Assembly: GCA_028681035.1 (NCBI GenBank)
Contig: JAQUJJ010000012.1
Coordinates: 1 to 46,560, forward strand
Direction: 5' to 3'
DNA from: Candidatus Cloacimonadota bacterium
Lineage (GTDB): Bacteria; Cloacimonadota; Cloacimonadia; Cloacimonadales; Cloacimonadaceae
Length of the DNA: 46,560 bases
The notes under the pieces are model-generated. The model saw only the letters and a list, made by a program, of their open reading frames with translations. It was not told the DNA's origin and ran no database searches. A program made the position numbers and the translations under genes. This document shows positions 17,250 through 26,988 of the stretch, in pieces (position 1 is the stretch's first letter; each line of letters begins with the position of its first letter).

Positions 17250-17387
17250 TATAGGCGACTCGCCTATACAGGAAAGACAGGCAGGAAGGGCAGACATCTT
17301 GCCTGCTGAAACAAGCGGGACGCGTGTACATCCAGTACAGGCGAGACCCCTGTAATTCCAGTGTATCGCAGCACTCCGATGCTGCTG
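17250..17387. repeat. Cluster of short GC-rich palindromes
   Basis: Successive hairpin-forming motifs: TATAGGCG-ACT-CGCCTATA (17250-17268, perfect); CAGGCA...TGCCTG (about 17278-17306); ACAGG...CCTGT (about 17336-17353); GCAGCA-CTCCGA-TGCTGC (about 17369-17386). The recurrent core 'aggcga-g/c-tcgcct' suggests copies of one diverged palindromic unit strung together. Confidence 0.5.
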
Positions 17388-17702
17388 AAGAGACAAAGAT
17401 AAAAAATGTAGTAAAGCAACAACCTGCAAAAGCGTAACAAAGAGATACAAAGGGTTTCACAACGCTAAGCAGTAATGGTGCAAACCGGAAGAAGATACCG
17501 CAATAGGGGAATCCCTCATCTTTAAACATGATTTTGCTGTTTTATCATGGGTGTCATGAATTATAGCCTGATAAGCTTAGTTTGTTAGTGGTGCGTATAA
17601 GAGAGGAACAAGAAAAAAGCATTGACAGGATAAGCTTGCTTACCATCCTTGCGCTCAAGATAAAACATAAGAGTGAGATGAAGAGTGACGATGATTAACT
17701 GC

Positions 17703-17867
17703 CTAATTTATAGAATAGATAAGCCTCTTGACACATACTTGATAAAATATTCCCAGTCCTTTTTGGGACAAGAGATCACAGAAGTTAACTTTTTCAATCA
17801 TCACTCCATCATACAACACAAAGCTTTTGGGGCTAAGTTCTCCCAACAGATAATAGTTTTGTAACAT
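17703..17867 (-). CDS. Possible small ORF or gene remnant (54 aa)
   Basis: A minus-strand frame runs from ATG at 17867 to TAG at 17703 (MLQNYYLLGELSPK...). It has protein-like composition (regular hydrophobic spacing, KGLGIFYQVCV). There is no Shine-Dalgarno, no recognisable family, and a stop just upstream in frame. It may be the tail of a decayed gene that once extended to the right, since another open stretch with protein-like text lies at 17938-18072 in a different frame. Low confidence. Confidence 0.2.
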   Translation of the reverse strand: MLQNYYLLGELSPKSFVLYDGVMIEKVNFCDLLSQKGLGIFYQVCVKRLIYSIN

Positions 17868-18207
17868 TGTAACTCAACACGAATGAGGCACTTAAGTAAA
17901 TATTTGCATAAGCAACGGGGCGAAGCTGTGTCACATTTTAAAGTTGATTGAATATTTCAAAGAGTAACTTTAAGTTTGCCAATACTTGCTCCCTATAAAA
18001 TTCCCGGATATGCTTTTTGAGAAAATGTCCAAGTGGATTAGAATTCGAAATCAATAGCTGGATTGGGTAAACTTATGATTAGCTCTCCTTTCCACTCTAA
18101 ATAAATAATCAATATTGAATGTAGCTCTTCCAGTTTTAAAAGATAACTCGAAGCGATGCATACTACTCGCCCTTAAATAATCATAAAGTAATATCGAGGT
18201 TAAAATC

Positions 18208-19155
18208 ATGATCAAAAACAAAACTCTTTTTATCACAGGTGGTGCCGGTTTTATCGCTAATATTCTTATTGGCAGATTGATAGACAATAACAAAATTATC
18301 GCTTTTGACAATCTTCATCGTGACACACTTAGTAACAGTGAGTATTTTAATCATCCCAACTTAACATTCATTAATGGTGATGTCTTGGATTATCCTGCAG
18401 TTTTGTCGGCAATGGATAATGCTGATATCGTAATACATGCAGCTGCTATAGCAGGTATTGATACGGTAATAAAAAAACCCACCAAGACAATGAGAGTAAA
18501 CATGATTGGAACGGCAAATGTTTTAGAAGCTGCCAGGATTCATAATATTACAGATCGAGTTGTGGATTTTTCTACGTCTGAAGTGTTTGGCAACAGGGCT
18601 TTTAAATCAAGCGAAGATGATGATACAGTATCTGGAAGTGCTGGAGAAGCTCGCTGGACATATGCAGTAAGTAAACTTGCAGGTGAGCATCTGTCTTTTG
18701 CCTACCATAAAGAATTTAACCTCCCCACTGTTTCTGTCAGACCCTTTAATGTGTATGGACCTGGTCAAACTGGTGAAGGTGCTTTACAGATTTTCATTAA
18801 ACGAGCCTTGAAAAATGAAGATATTTTCATGTATGGTGATGGTAATCAGATTAGAGCATGGTGCTATGTGGATGATTTTGTGGATTGCCTCATGCAGTGT
18901 ATTGAGAACCCATTGGCAATTGGAAACTCCTTTAACATCGGGAATGCTAGGGATGTTGTTACTATTTTTGGGCTAGCCCAGACGATTTGTAGGGTTCTAA
19001 AATCTGATTCTAAGATACTATTCAAACCAGCTTTATCAGCAGACATTGAGCTCCGAATCCCTTCCATCTTAAAAGCCAAAGAGCTATTGGGCTTTGAAGC
19101 GAAAATTGGTCTTGAAGAAGGTATCATTAAAACTGCTGAGTATTTTAGAGAGTAA
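18208..19155 (+). CDS. NAD-dependent epimerase/dehydratase (nucleotide-sugar SDR)
   Basis: 315 residues, usual for extended short-chain dehydrogenases. An N-terminal Rossmann motif TGGAGFIA (about residues 10-17) binds NAD(P). The conserved acid follows beta-2 (AFDN), STSEVFG sits near 121-127, and the catalytic pair is Tyr152/Lys156 in [20 protein letters not shown] and RAWCYVDD are typical of nucleotide-sugar epimerases, 4,6-dehydratases and UDP-glucuronate decarboxylases. It should modify a nucleotide-linked sugar in the cytoplasm. It is the first gene of the polysaccharide locus, and a DegT-family aminotransferase follows after 8 bp, which suggests the pair makes a keto- then amino-sugar. 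The exact substrate cannot be told. Confidence 0.9.
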   Translation: MIKNKTLFITGGAGFIANILIGRLIDNNKIIAFDNLHRDTLSNSEYFNHPNLTFINGDVLDYPAVLSAMDNADIVIHAAAIAGIDTVIKKPTKTMRVNMIGTANVLEAARIHNITDRVVDFSTSEVFGNRAFKSSEDDDTVSGSAGEARWTYAVSKLAGEHLSFAYHKEFNLPTVSVRPFNVYGPGQTGEGALQIFIKRALKNEDIFMYGDGNQIRAWCYVDDFVDCLMQCIENPLAIGNSFNIGNARDVVTIFGLAQTICRVLKSDSKILFKPALSADIELRIPSILKAKELLGFEAKIGLEEGIIKTAEYFRE

Positions 19156-19163
19156 TAGAATCG

Positions 19164-20285
19164 ATGTTAGCATCCAGAACAATACCCTTGATGGTACCCG
19201 AAATAAGGCAGGAAGACATTGACGCTGTCGTTGGAGTGCTGCGTTCAGGAATGCTGGTGCAAGGAAAGTGGGTTGAAACACTCGAAAACAACATTGCCGA
19301 CTATTTGCATGCCAAGCATGCAATAGCAGTATCCAATGGAACAGCTTCCCTCCACCTTGCCCTGATCGCACTGGGCATTGGTGCTGGCGATGAAGTGATT
19401 GTTCCCGCTTTTTCGTATATGGCTACGGCGAATGTGGTCGAGATTGTGGGAGCGAAACCGATTTTTGTTGATATTAAGCTCGATGATTTCAATATTGACG
19501 TAGCTCAAATTGAGCAAGCAATAACTCCCCAAACAAAAGCTATTATTCCAGTTCATGAATTTGGAATTGCTTGTGATATAAGTGCATTAGTAAAACTGGC
19601 TAACAAATACAAGCTAAAGGTAATTGAAGATGCCGCTTGCGCTCTTGGTGCTACAGAAAATGATAAGTATGTTGGCACATTTGGTGATGTTGGCTCTTTT
19701 TCCTTTCACCCACGGAAAAATATCACCAGTGGCGAAGGCGGGCTATTAGTTACGAATGATGATCAATTGGCTGAAAAACTTAGAATTCTTCGCAATCATG
19801 GGATTCAAATGGTAGATGGCAAAATGGATTTTGTTGAGGCTGGCTACAATTATCGGATGACTGATTTTCAAGCTGCGATGGTCTATAGTCAATTCCAACG
19901 ATTTGATGTGATATTGTTAAAAAAACGTGCCTTAGCCGAAACATATCTTCAACAACTTGCAGATTGCAAAGTGATTAAGTTACCTTCTTATCCAAAGCAC
20001 AAGAATCACACTTGGCAATCGTTTCACGTTATGGTACAAGGTAACAGAGACGAGATAATCCAACAGCTAAAACAAGTTGGCATTGGCTCAAACTATGGAG
20101 CACAATGCATGCCATATCAAACATATTATTCTGCCAAATATGGTTACAACTGCCAGGAGTTATACCCCAATGCTTTAGATGCATATTTAAGAGGTTTGGT
20201 TTTGCCTTTATATCCATCATTGAGCAATGATGATGTCGTGTATCTGATGAACAAAATGGATACAATAATGGGAACTTCCTCATAG
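19164..20285 (+). CDS. DegT/DnrJ/EryC1/StrS-family sugar aminotransferase
   Basis: 373 residues, standard for the family of PLP-dependent enzymes that aminate keto-sugars bound to nucleotides. Visible landmarks: IPLMVPEIRQEDIDAV at the start, the substrate/PLP loop NGTASLHLALIALGIGAGDEV, VIEDAACALGA (PLP-ring aspartate), and SFHPRKNITSGEGG with the Schiff-base lysine at about 185. The C-terminal GIGSNYGAQCMPYQTYY block is also typical. It overlaps nothing but follows the SDR gene by 8 bp. Acting after that SDR, it would give an amino-deoxy sugar, for example a 4-amino or 3-amino derivative. The position of amination is unknown. Confidence 0.93.
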   Translation: MLASRTIPLMVPEIRQEDIDAVVGVLRSGMLVQGKWVETLENNIADYLHAKHAIAVSNGTASLHLALIALGIGAGDEVIVPAFSYMATANVVEIVGAKPIFVDIKLDDFNIDVAQIEQAITPQTKAIIPVHEFGIACDISALVKLANKYKLKVIEDAACALGATENDKYVGTFGDVGSFSFHPRKNITSGEGGLLVTNDDQLAEKLRILRNHGIQMVDGKMDFVEAGYNYRMTDFQAAMVYSQFQRFDVILLKKRALAETYLQQLADCKVIKLPSYPKHKNHTWQSFHVMVQGNRDEIIQQLKQVGIGSNYGAQCMPYQTYYSAKYGYNCQELYPNALDAYLRGLVLPLYPSLSNDDVVYLMNKMDTIMGTSS

Positions 20286-20354
20286 CTATTAGAGACGAAC
20301 ACAATGATTGATTTTGTAGTTACACTGCCCATATTTGATAAAAAAGGCTCTGAT

Positions 20355-21119
20355 ATGATAAACGAAAGCAATAACTTTATTTTTTCCTACGATAGTTACA
20401 GACTACTTCTACGCCAAATGAAACAAATTGCTGATTTCCAGTTATTTAAGGACTGGAGCGGTGATAAGGTTTTCTTGTTAAGGCATGATGTTGATTTCGA
20501 CATTGCACTGGCTCACAAACTAGCGACTATAGAATACGAGGAAAAAGTGCTCACAACATATTTCGTTATGACTTCATGCCCAAGTTACAATATCTTAAGC
20601 AAAAGCAATAGAATCATGCTGCGAGAAATGTGTAGCATGGGACATGAAATAGGTCTGCACTTTGATCCAACCCTATATGATGATGACCTGAACGAAACCT
20701 TTAATCATGAAATAGATGCGTTGTCGTTTGCTATTGGGAATGAAATTTCCAGCGTAAGTTTGCATAATCCAAGTATTCATGGTACATACCCCTTCTTTGA
20801 GGGTTACGTCAATGCTTATAAATCTGATTTGTTTTCTGATGCCAATTATATATCAGACTCGAGATTTTCTTTCCGTGGCAAGAACATCTATGATTTCATC
20901 AATCGTGTTCATGATACTATGATACAGATTGTTTTTCATCCGATGCACTTTTCTGATCACGGATATGGTTATGATTCAGTAATGCCAGAGAGTGTTATCA
21001 GGTACGCAGAAGAAATCCACAGAACCTTCTCTGTTAATTCTACTTACGAGGAGCAGGTGGGCGACGACTTTTTTAATTTATTAAAGAAGAAATTGCAGGA
21101 CAAGGAGAATCACAAATGA
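20355..21119 (+). CDS. Polysaccharide-deacetylase-like protein (NodB/CE4-related)
   Basis: 254 residues from the ATG at 20355, preceded by AAAGG at seven bases. An ATG at 20304 in the same frame would add 17 residues but has no good ribosome-binding site. LLRHDVDFD (the metal and catalytic aspartate motif, 'HDVD' type), the later GHEIGLHFDPTLYDDD and VSLHNP are those of NodB-like polysaccharide deacetylases found in glycan loci. It probably removes an acetyl group from a sugar, either on a nucleotide or lipid carrier. There is no signal peptide, so it acts in the cytoplasm. Its last four bases overlap the start of the acyltransferase gene, so deacetylation followed by re-acylation with another acid is a plausible joint function. 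Confidence 0.75.
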   Translation: MINESNNFIFSYDSYRLLLRQMKQIADFQLFKDWSGDKVFLLRHDVDFDIALAHKLATIEYEEKVLTTYFVMTSCPSYNILSKSNRIMLREMCSMGHEIGLHFDPTLYDDDLNETFNHEIDALSFAIGNEISSVSLHNPSIHGTYPFFEGYVNAYKSDLFSDANYISDSRFSFRGKNIYDFINRVHDTMIQIVFHPMHFSDHGYGYDSVMPESVIRYAEEIHRTFSVNSTYEEQVGDDFFNLLKKKLQDKENHK

Positions 21120-22069
21120 AATCACAGTCGAAACTGATATCACTAGCTGAGATTATTGAACGCATAGATTGCGAGGTTACCATCAAGGGAAACTGCGAAA
21201 ATGTGTGGATTAAGCATGTTAAGCCTTGCTTTGAGGAAGACCGGGACTCTTTGATTTGGATTCATCCTGCAAATCCCGATAAGCTTAACCTTGCAATGAA
21301 TACCATTGCAAGGATTGTAGTTTGCGATGACACGATGGATATTGCTGAGGCTAGGCTAACTGACAAGGTTATCATCCAAGTAAAGAACCCTAAGCTTTTG
21401 TGCTTGAAAATCGTAAAATGGTTTTTTACCGAACCGCAAGTTTATGGCATACATCCAACTGCTATAATTCATCCTGAAGCTATTATCGGTGAAAATGTGT
21501 ATATTGGTCCCTTATCCGTTATTGGTAGGGTTACTATAGATGAAGACACTGTGATATCAGGTAATGTGCAAATATGTGATAATGTGCGCATAGGTAAGAA
21601 TGTTTACATTCAGGGTGGCTGCATCATCGGTTCGGAAGGGGTGAACATTACCAAGGATGAATCAGGTGTGTGGCATCAATTCCCTCATATTGGTGGAGTT
21701 CTAATCGAAGATAATGTTCGGATAGATGCACTTTGCGATATTGGCAGAGGCACTTTGGGAGACACAATAATTGGCTCGGGTACAAAACTTGATGTAGGAT
21801 GCTACGTAGCTCACAATGCAAAGCTTGGTAGGGATAACGTGATTATAGGACATTCTATGATCTGTGGAAGTGTAATTGTGGGAAATGGATGTTGGTTTGG
21901 AGCTAATACCGTAATTATAGATAGAATATCAATCGGTAATAATGTGTTTACAGGAATGGGTAGCGTTGTTGTTGCCAGTCAGCCAGACAATGCAAGAGTA
22001 ATGGGCAATCCCGCCAGACCTATAGACGAAATGAAACTAATTTTGAAACGGTTGAAAAGCTTGGTGTGA
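21116..22069 (+). CDS. LpxD-like left-handed beta-helix N-acyltransferase
   Basis: 317 residues. The N-terminal 100 residues form a small uridine-binding-like domain (SLAEIIERIDCEVTI...), as in LpxD. Residues 110-290 are hexapeptide repeats (IHPTAIIHPEAIIGENVYIG...) that make a left-handed beta-helix. The AHNAKLG block (about residues 240-246) carries the position of the LpxD catalytic histidine. Such enzymes transfer an acyl or hydroxyacyl chain to an amino-sugar nucleotide. In this locus it more likely decorates an O-antigen or capsule sugar than builds lipid A. The start overlaps the deacetylase stop (ATGA). A paralogue lies at 35297-36214. Confidence 0.85.
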   Translation: MKSQSKLISLAEIIERIDCEVTIKGNCENVWIKHVKPCFEEDRDSLIWIHPANPDKLNLAMNTIARIVVCDDTMDIAEARLTDKVIIQVKNPKLLCLKIVKWFFTEPQVYGIHPTAIIHPEAIIGENVYIGPLSVIGRVTIDEDTVISGNVQICDNVRIGKNVYIQGGCIIGSEGVNITKDESGVWHQFPHIGGVLIEDNVRIDALCDIGRGTLGDTIIGSGTKLDVGCYVAHNAKLGRDNVIIGHSMICGSVIVGNGCWFGANTVIIDRISIGNNVFTGMGSVVVASQPDNARVMGNPARPIDEMKLILKRLKSLV

Positions 22070-22157
22070 AACAAGCTGGTTTCTTATATTCAGAGTTAAT
22101 ACTACAAAGCCCTTCCCCCTCTATCATATCGATATCATTAGCCAGTGAGTATATAAA

Positions 22158-23144
22158 ATGAGTAAATTCTCTTCAGTCAAAGCAAGTATAGAAGATTTGA
22201 AAAGCCTTCGCCAAGAAGATTTGAAATATCTCATTGATCAGATTACAATTAGAAAGTACCAGGGTTGGCCTGATGTTACCCAGAGCATGGCTAAGGCCCA
22301 ATTGCTTTATGAGATTCAAAGCAGTAACGAATCTTGTAATTGTTTGTTATTCTATGATAAGACAGAGCTATGTGGGTTTGTAAGTGTTGAAAGATTAGAA
22401 TGGGACTCTAGATATTTTAAGTTTGGTTGCTATAAAATAGGGCATCTTCTGGTTGACAGTTTCCTATCTATGTCTGACCAGTGCGAATTGGCAACAGAAA
22501 TGGTGAAGAAAATTATGATCAGCTTTGCTTCAGAAGCAAGATTTGTTTTTTCTGATGCAGATAGCTGGAATGAATATCACAATTCTGCACTTCAAAGATA
22601 TGGTTTTCGCTACATTTTAACTTGGATAGATGGGTTCTATTTTGGGAAGGGATATAATGTTACTCTTCCAAAAGGGCACAGCGCTAGTCTTTTTGAACCT
22701 TCGGATTACAAGGACATAAACAGATTCGTGGTAAAGTCATATTTTGAAGGTGGCAGGTTTTTTTTGGATCAAAATTTCTCTTCTCTTAATCCCCGTGGAA
22801 TCTACGAATCACTGTTTGAAAACTCAATAACTAATGGAGATGAGGTGTACGTTTACCGGGTTGAAGGAACCCCTGCAGGTATTTTTATCTGTAAAAAGCC
22901 TTATACATATACTCAATTGAACGATATAAGCGTAGCCCCTTTAAGGTATCTTGTAATTGACCCAAAGTATAGAGGACAGGGTATTGCATCATACTTATAT
23001 AAGTCTTTTGTTAACCACTTCGTTAAAAGCAATCACTTGGTTTTGACTGGATTAGAGATACACAATATTCCTTCTCTAAATTTGCATAGCAAATTGGAGT
23101 TTAATTTCAACTACACCCATAATGCGTATCATGCGTGGTTGTAA
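22158..23144 (+). CDS. GNAT-family N-acetyltransferase, possibly two-domain
   Basis: 328 residues. The C-terminal half (about 170-328) is a clear GNAT fold with the acetyl-CoA-binding loop VIDPKYRGQGIASYLYKS and the helix-strand LEIHNIPSLNLHSKLEF. The N-terminal half (1-165) has a similar order of strands (CGFVSVERLEWDSRYF), so the protein may be a tandem or degenerate two-GNAT protein like TDP-fucosamine acetyltransferases (WecD/RffC group). It probably N-acetylates an amino-sugar nucleotide made by the upstream SDR/aminotransferase pair. It is separated by 88 bp from the LpxD-like gene and lies in the same direction. Confidence 0.82.
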   Translation: MSKFSSVKASIEDLKSLRQEDLKYLIDQITIRKYQGWPDVTQSMAKAQLLYEIQSSNESCNCLLFYDKTELCGFVSVERLEWDSRYFKFGCYKIGHLLVDSFLSMSDQCELATEMVKKIMISFASEARFVFSDADSWNEYHNSALQRYGFRYILTWIDGFYFGKGYNVTLPKGHSASLFEPSDYKDINRFVVKSYFEGGRFFLDQNFSSLNPRGIYESLFENSITNGDEVYVYRVEGTPAGIFICKKPYTYTQLNDISVAPLRYLVIDPKYRGQGIASYLYKSFVNHFVKSNHLVLTGLEIHNIPSLNLHSKLEFNFNYTHNAYHAWL

Positions 23145-23230
23145 AAAAGTGTCCAGAATCATCAACGAATCAGAGAAGTAACTTTGTGTCGAAAATCCCG
23201 AAAACCTAACAATAAAATGTAGGATTAGAA

Positions 23231-24424
23231 ATGAATATTTGCTTGGTAAACAATATTTTCCCTCCCATACTGACTGGCTCTTCGCTTTTTACCTTTGATC
23301 TTGCGTTTCAGTTAGCAAAAGTAGGCCATAATGTTATAGTAATAACCTCCATGTCCAGTGATACTGATAAAGAGTTTGAGATACACTCCGATGGATACAA
23401 GGTGTATCGCCTGAAAAAGCTAAGATTATCGCAAAGCAGCCTTTGGATGAATTTTCCAGATTTCTACTTCACATTATTCCCCTCGAATTTCAAGAGAGTG
23501 CGCAGTATATTACTGGAGAATAGAATCGAGATCATTCACCAGTGTAACAACATATTTGATTTGGTGTTTCTCTCAGCCTACTTTTCCCATAAGCTCAATA
23601 TACCTCTTTTTTGCTCACTTACTACTCCCATACAGCATGCGAATAGAGCTATAAACAAAGTACTTGAGCTGTTCGATAAAACAGTGGTCAGATTTCTTTT
23701 TTCTCGCTATGTAAGTTGCTATATAACAGGTGATAGAGAAACTGAACGATATGTTGAAGAGCGGTATAAGCGCAAGAAAGGCGTAAAGACAATTCATTAT
23801 GGGGTATCAGGTCTTGGAGATTTTGCAAAGATTGATAGAGACTACAGAGAAACTACCAATGTAGTTGTTTCCTTGGGGCATGTTAGTTCTGGAAAAGATA
23901 GAAAGGAATTGATTGAGGCATGGCCGAAGATTGTTTCTTCTATACCTTCGGCAAAGTTGCAGATTATTGGGTCGCTGTTTAGTGATAAAATCGGGATTTT
24001 GATTGAAAAGTATAACATTGCAAAACATGTTTTGTTTTCTGGTGGTGTACAAAGATCAAAAATACCAGAACTTATTGAAAAAGCTGATTTAGGGTGTTTA
24101 TTTGTTTCTAATGTCCCATTCTGTAAAGGCGTTGGCTCAGCAAACATAGAGCTTATGGCAAGCGGACTTCCGGTTATTCTGGATGCCTACGACGATAATT
24201 TTGGTAGCGATATGCCTTTCAAAAATGGCGTTCATTTTATAAAGCTTGAAAGCAGAGATCCAGATTGGCTCGCAGAAAAAATTGTTGAACTGATGAATGA
24301 CTCGGAATTGCGGGAAAGAATTGGAAAGGCTGGCCAAGAATTTGTTCTAACTCAGCTAACGTGGGGTAGAGTTTTACCACTTATTGAAGCACTCTATCGA
24401 AGTTACATCCAGAACAATGATTAG
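23231..24424 (+). CDS. Glycosyltransferase, GT4 family
   Basis: 397 residues of a GT-B fold. The N-terminal domain opens with MNICLVNNIFPPILTGSSLFTFDLAFQLAKVGHNV, the usual acceptor-side start. The C-terminal nucleotide-sugar domain has VSLGHVSSGKDR, LQIIGSLFSD, HVLFSGGV and the E-x7-E motif region (NIELMASGLPVILDAYDD, about residues 300-318). It transfers a sugar from a nucleotide donor to the growing lipid-linked glycan at the inner face of the membrane. AGGA stands six bases before the ATG. Donor and linkage cannot be read. Confidence 0.9.
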   Translation: MNICLVNNIFPPILTGSSLFTFDLAFQLAKVGHNVIVITSMSSDTDKEFEIHSDGYKVYRLKKLRLSQSSLWMNFPDFYFTLFPSNFKRVRSILLENRIEIIHQCNNIFDLVFLSAYFSHKLNIPLFCSLTTPIQHANRAINKVLELFDKTVVRFLFSRYVSCYITGDRETERYVEERYKRKKGVKTIHYGVSGLGDFAKIDRDYRETTNVVVSLGHVSSGKDRKELIEAWPKIVSSIPSAKLQIIGSLFSDKIGILIEKYNIAKHVLFSGGVQRSKIPELIEKADLGCLFVSNVPFCKGVGSANIELMASGLPVILDAYDDNFGSDMPFKNGVHFIKLESRDPDWLAEKIVELMNDSELRERIGKAGQEFVLTQLTWGRVLPLIEALYRSYIQNND

Positions 24425-24468
24425 CAGGACACGCCTAACTTATCAAGGAATGAAGAGGATTTCTAAGG

Positions 24469-25446
24469 ATGACTAAATCGAACAGAAACTTAATACATGT
24501 GGTGTTAGGGATCGTGATCAGTATGTCGTTGGTGGTGGCATTAATTAAATTTGTGGATATTAGGCAAGTATGGACTAACATTCAACAACTATCATTTAGA
24601 ACGATGTCCTTATTGCTTTTTATCTACCTTGTAAACGTATTTGTAAGAACCTATCGGTGGAAGTATCTCATTGAGCAAAAGTATCAAATAAACATGAAAG
24701 TGACTTTTAAAGCATTAATCTATGGTTTCATGTTGAACCAGTTACTTCCAGCTAAAATTGGTGAAGTAGCCAGAGCAGAATATCTCACCCGAAAGAAAAA
24801 ATTCAGTAGAAGCTATCTGTTGGGGACGATTGCTATTGAAAGGGCGTTCGATTTGATCATTATAGTTATGTTCTTGGGTGTTTCAGTGTTATTCTCAGAT
24901 ATGATCTCGAAACATGTTAAATCAAACGTTATTCCCATCTTCTTGATTTTATCTGGATTTGCTACCATTTTCATTGCATTGTATCATCTGGCGGAGTTCA
25001 AACGTCTCACGAAGTACTTACCTGGAAAGATAGAGCTGAAAGTAAACCGGATCATTGATAATTTGATCAGCTCATCTCAATTATTTCACTCCCTCAAACA
25101 ATCCTCATGGCTTTTACTGTTAACTCTTGCTATTTGGAGCTTAACTTGCGTTACAGTTTATATTGTTCTGTCAAATTTTGGTGTGACACTCCCATTTTAT
25201 GCTTACTTTTTTGTGGTCTCAGCGGGTACATTTGGCATGATTATTCCCTCAACATCGGCTAACGTGGGGGTTTATCATGCGGTGGCTATGGGATCAATTA
25301 TGCTTTTTGGAGTTTCAAAAGAAACTGCCCTTAGTTATGCTGTTGTCGCTCATGCATTTGATTTTTTCCCGGCGATCATACTAGGTGGCACTTTATTCGG
25401 CTATGATAGCTTAAAACAAATAATGAGAAGGTTTAGGGCAGCATGA
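24469..25446 (+). CDS. UPF0104/lysylphosphatidylglycerol-synthase-type membrane protein
   Basis: 325 residues with seven or eight hydrophobic spans. The landmarks GEVARAEYLTRKKKFSRSY (about 98-116) and AIERAFDLIII, plus a C-terminal PSTSANVGVYHAVAM...FDFFPAIILGG, are those of PF03706 (UPF0104, the flippase-like transmembrane part of MprF). Stand-alone members occur in polysaccharide and glycolipid loci, where they may move or help modify a lipid-linked intermediate. The gene overlaps the next (GT-C like) gene by 4 bp, so the two membrane proteins are translationally coupled. Confidence 0.88.
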   Translation: MTKSNRNLIHVVLGIVISMSLVVALIKFVDIRQVWTNIQQLSFRTMSLLLFIYLVNVFVRTYRWKYLIEQKYQINMKVTFKALIYGFMLNQLLPAKIGEVARAEYLTRKKKFSRSYLLGTIAIERAFDLIIIVMFLGVSVLFSDMISKHVKSNVIPIFLILSGFATIFIALYHLAEFKRLTKYLPGKIELKVNRIIDNLISSSQLFHSLKQSSWLLLLTLAIWSLTCVTVYIVLSNFGVTLPFYAYFFVVSAGTFGMIIPSTSANVGVYHAVAMGSIMLFGVSKETALSYAVVAHAFDFFPAIILGGTLFGYDSLKQIMRRFRAA

Positions 25447-26765
25447 TTAACATAAAGAACATATTGAATAGCAAACAGAGACTCATTTTGATCAGTATTT
25501 TCGTTTTATCATTATCTTTAAGGATTTTGTTAACGATTGGAGTGTATGAAGAAAATGGGACTTCAGACTGGAGAGATGCGAAATACTATGTCAGTATTGG
25601 AGAAAGCTTTGCTGAAGGTAATTTTTATCCCACAAATTCGAAAACCTATTCCTATATGGTTGTAGGACCTGTTGTTCCGCTAACAGTGGCAGTTTCGAAG
25701 ATTCTAACAAATGACCCAATTGTCCCTATACTAATTCTTAATTGTATTCTGGGAGCATTGTTAGTCTTTGTATTATTCGAGTTAGGAAAAGAACTTGTTA
25801 GCATAACAGCAGGATATGTCATGTCTATATGGAGTGTTTTCAATCCAGGACTTATACGCATTAACTACCAAATACTGAAAGAACCTATTATTATTCTTGT
25901 TATTCCCCTTATTATTATGCTTTTGGTTAAGATTTACAAAGATAAGAATGCTCTTCTCAATACTATTTATTCATCATTGTTGTTTTCCCTACTTATCCAC
26001 ACAGATGAAAGATTCGTGGTCTTTGGACCATTATTTCTGATATTCATTGCTGTAATCACAATAAAAAAGTTAAAGCTATTTCGAGCGCTCCTCTGGGTTT
26101 TTGTTCTTATTGTGACAATGATACCTTGGACAGTAAGGAATTATGTACAACATGGAGAATTTGTAATATTAACGCCAAGAATGACAACATTAACATCAAA
26201 GTTTTGGGGCACTGACTTAGTTAAGTTAGACTATTCGTCAGAAGAAGATATGGCTAAATTGGTTAATCTTCATTTGAAGTCTGCCCAGGAAGCTGAATTG
26301 AAGTATGGTAAGGCTCCACGGGCGTTCGGGAAACGAGAGAGATATTTCAGAGTGTTTGTCAACTACTGGCAACCAGCATATTTACGGTTAACTTATGTAC
26401 ACTCAGGCTATGAACCAGTAAAATGGTCTATCGCTCACAATGCAACCAGCATCATTTTCTTTGGAGTTTATTTACCATTCTATCTGCTCGGCATTATATA
26501 TGCACTATACAAGAAAAATTATCTAATCTCATTTATTGGGATTATACCCATTTACTATAGTGTATTCCATGCGATGATGTTGATTTGGCCACTAGAACGT
26601 TACCGGCTACCTTTTAATTTTATAGTGGTTTTGGTTGCTATTTGGCTTATCAAAGAGTTGCTATCTAGATTTATGCCCAAGTGGTCAAACCCAGATACGC
26701 AACTAATCAAAAACCAAACTACGAATAAATCTGATTTTAAGACTGTCCACAATATCTCTTCTTGA
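25443..26765 (+). CDS. ArnT/PMT-like GT-C membrane glycosyltransferase
   Basis: 440 residues, with about ten hydrophobic spans and a short first extracytoplasmic loop carrying the acidic motif TSDWRDAKYY (about 34-43). That is the place of the catalytic Asp in GT-C enzymes of the GT39/GT83 group, which use polyprenyl-phosphate sugars. Further support is the central loop RINYQILKEPII and the C-terminal WPLERYRLPFNFIVV, typical of this superfamily. It likely adds a side sugar to a lipid or polymer on the outer face of the inner membrane. The overlap with the UPF0104 gene (which could handle the lipid donor) supports a joint role. Confidence 0.8.
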   Translation: MINIKNILNSKQRLILISIFVLSLSLRILLTIGVYEENGTSDWRDAKYYVSIGESFAEGNFYPTNSKTYSYMVVGPVVPLTVAVSKILTNDPIVPILILNCILGALLVFVLFELGKELVSITAGYVMSIWSVFNPGLIRINYQILKEPIIILVIPLIIMLLVKIYKDKNALLNTIYSSLLFSLLIHTDERFVVFGPLFLIFIAVITIKKLKLFRALLWVFVLIVTMIPWTVRNYVQHGEFVILTPRMTTLTSKFWGTDLVKLDYSSEEDMAKLVNLHLKSAQEAELKYGKAPRAFGKRERYFRVFVNYWQPAYLRLTYVHSGYEPVKWSIAHNATSIIFFGVYLPFYLLGIIYALYKKNYLISFIGIIPIYYSVFHAMMLIWPLERYRLPFNFIVVLVAIWLIKELLSRFMPKWSNPDTQLIKNQTTNKSDFKTVHNISS

Positions 26766-26988
26766 GAAAACGTACATAAGACGACCTAAAACACATGACA
26801 TATCTTCTTTAACATGCTATTTGCAATGAAGAAAGTACCTTGCATTGCATTTTACTCCTGGATACTTCTGGCTACAATAGGAAATGAGTAATTCTAAAAC
26901 TTAACCATTACGTTATCTACCTAAGTGCAAGCCATTTATAGGGATTAGTTCTTATTATCATAGTATTGAAAGCAAACTTGAGGTGAAT

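Larger units (their letters stand above)
16976..18207. other. 1.2-kb region without a convincing gene, rich in palindromes
   Basis: No long coding frame with family features is seen. It contains a purine-rich 'acaaagagtaaaagag' string (about 17091), a perfect 30-bp inverted repeat (17145-17217), a cluster of short GC-rich palindromes (17250-17387) and, from about 17700 to 18080, AT-rich sequence with two short minus-strand open stretches. One has an ATG (17703-17867). The other, open from about 18072 to 17938, has none and would encode about 45 residues (ending ...LFEIFNQL). These could be gene remnants. The region separates the housekeeping-like operon from the polysaccharide locus and should hold its promoter; I could not identify one. 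Confidence 0.6.

Noticed and set aside
17239..17529. 96-residue minus-strand open frame
   Set aside because: It runs through the cluster of GC-rich palindromes and is Cys/Phe-rich with no family features; most likely chance.
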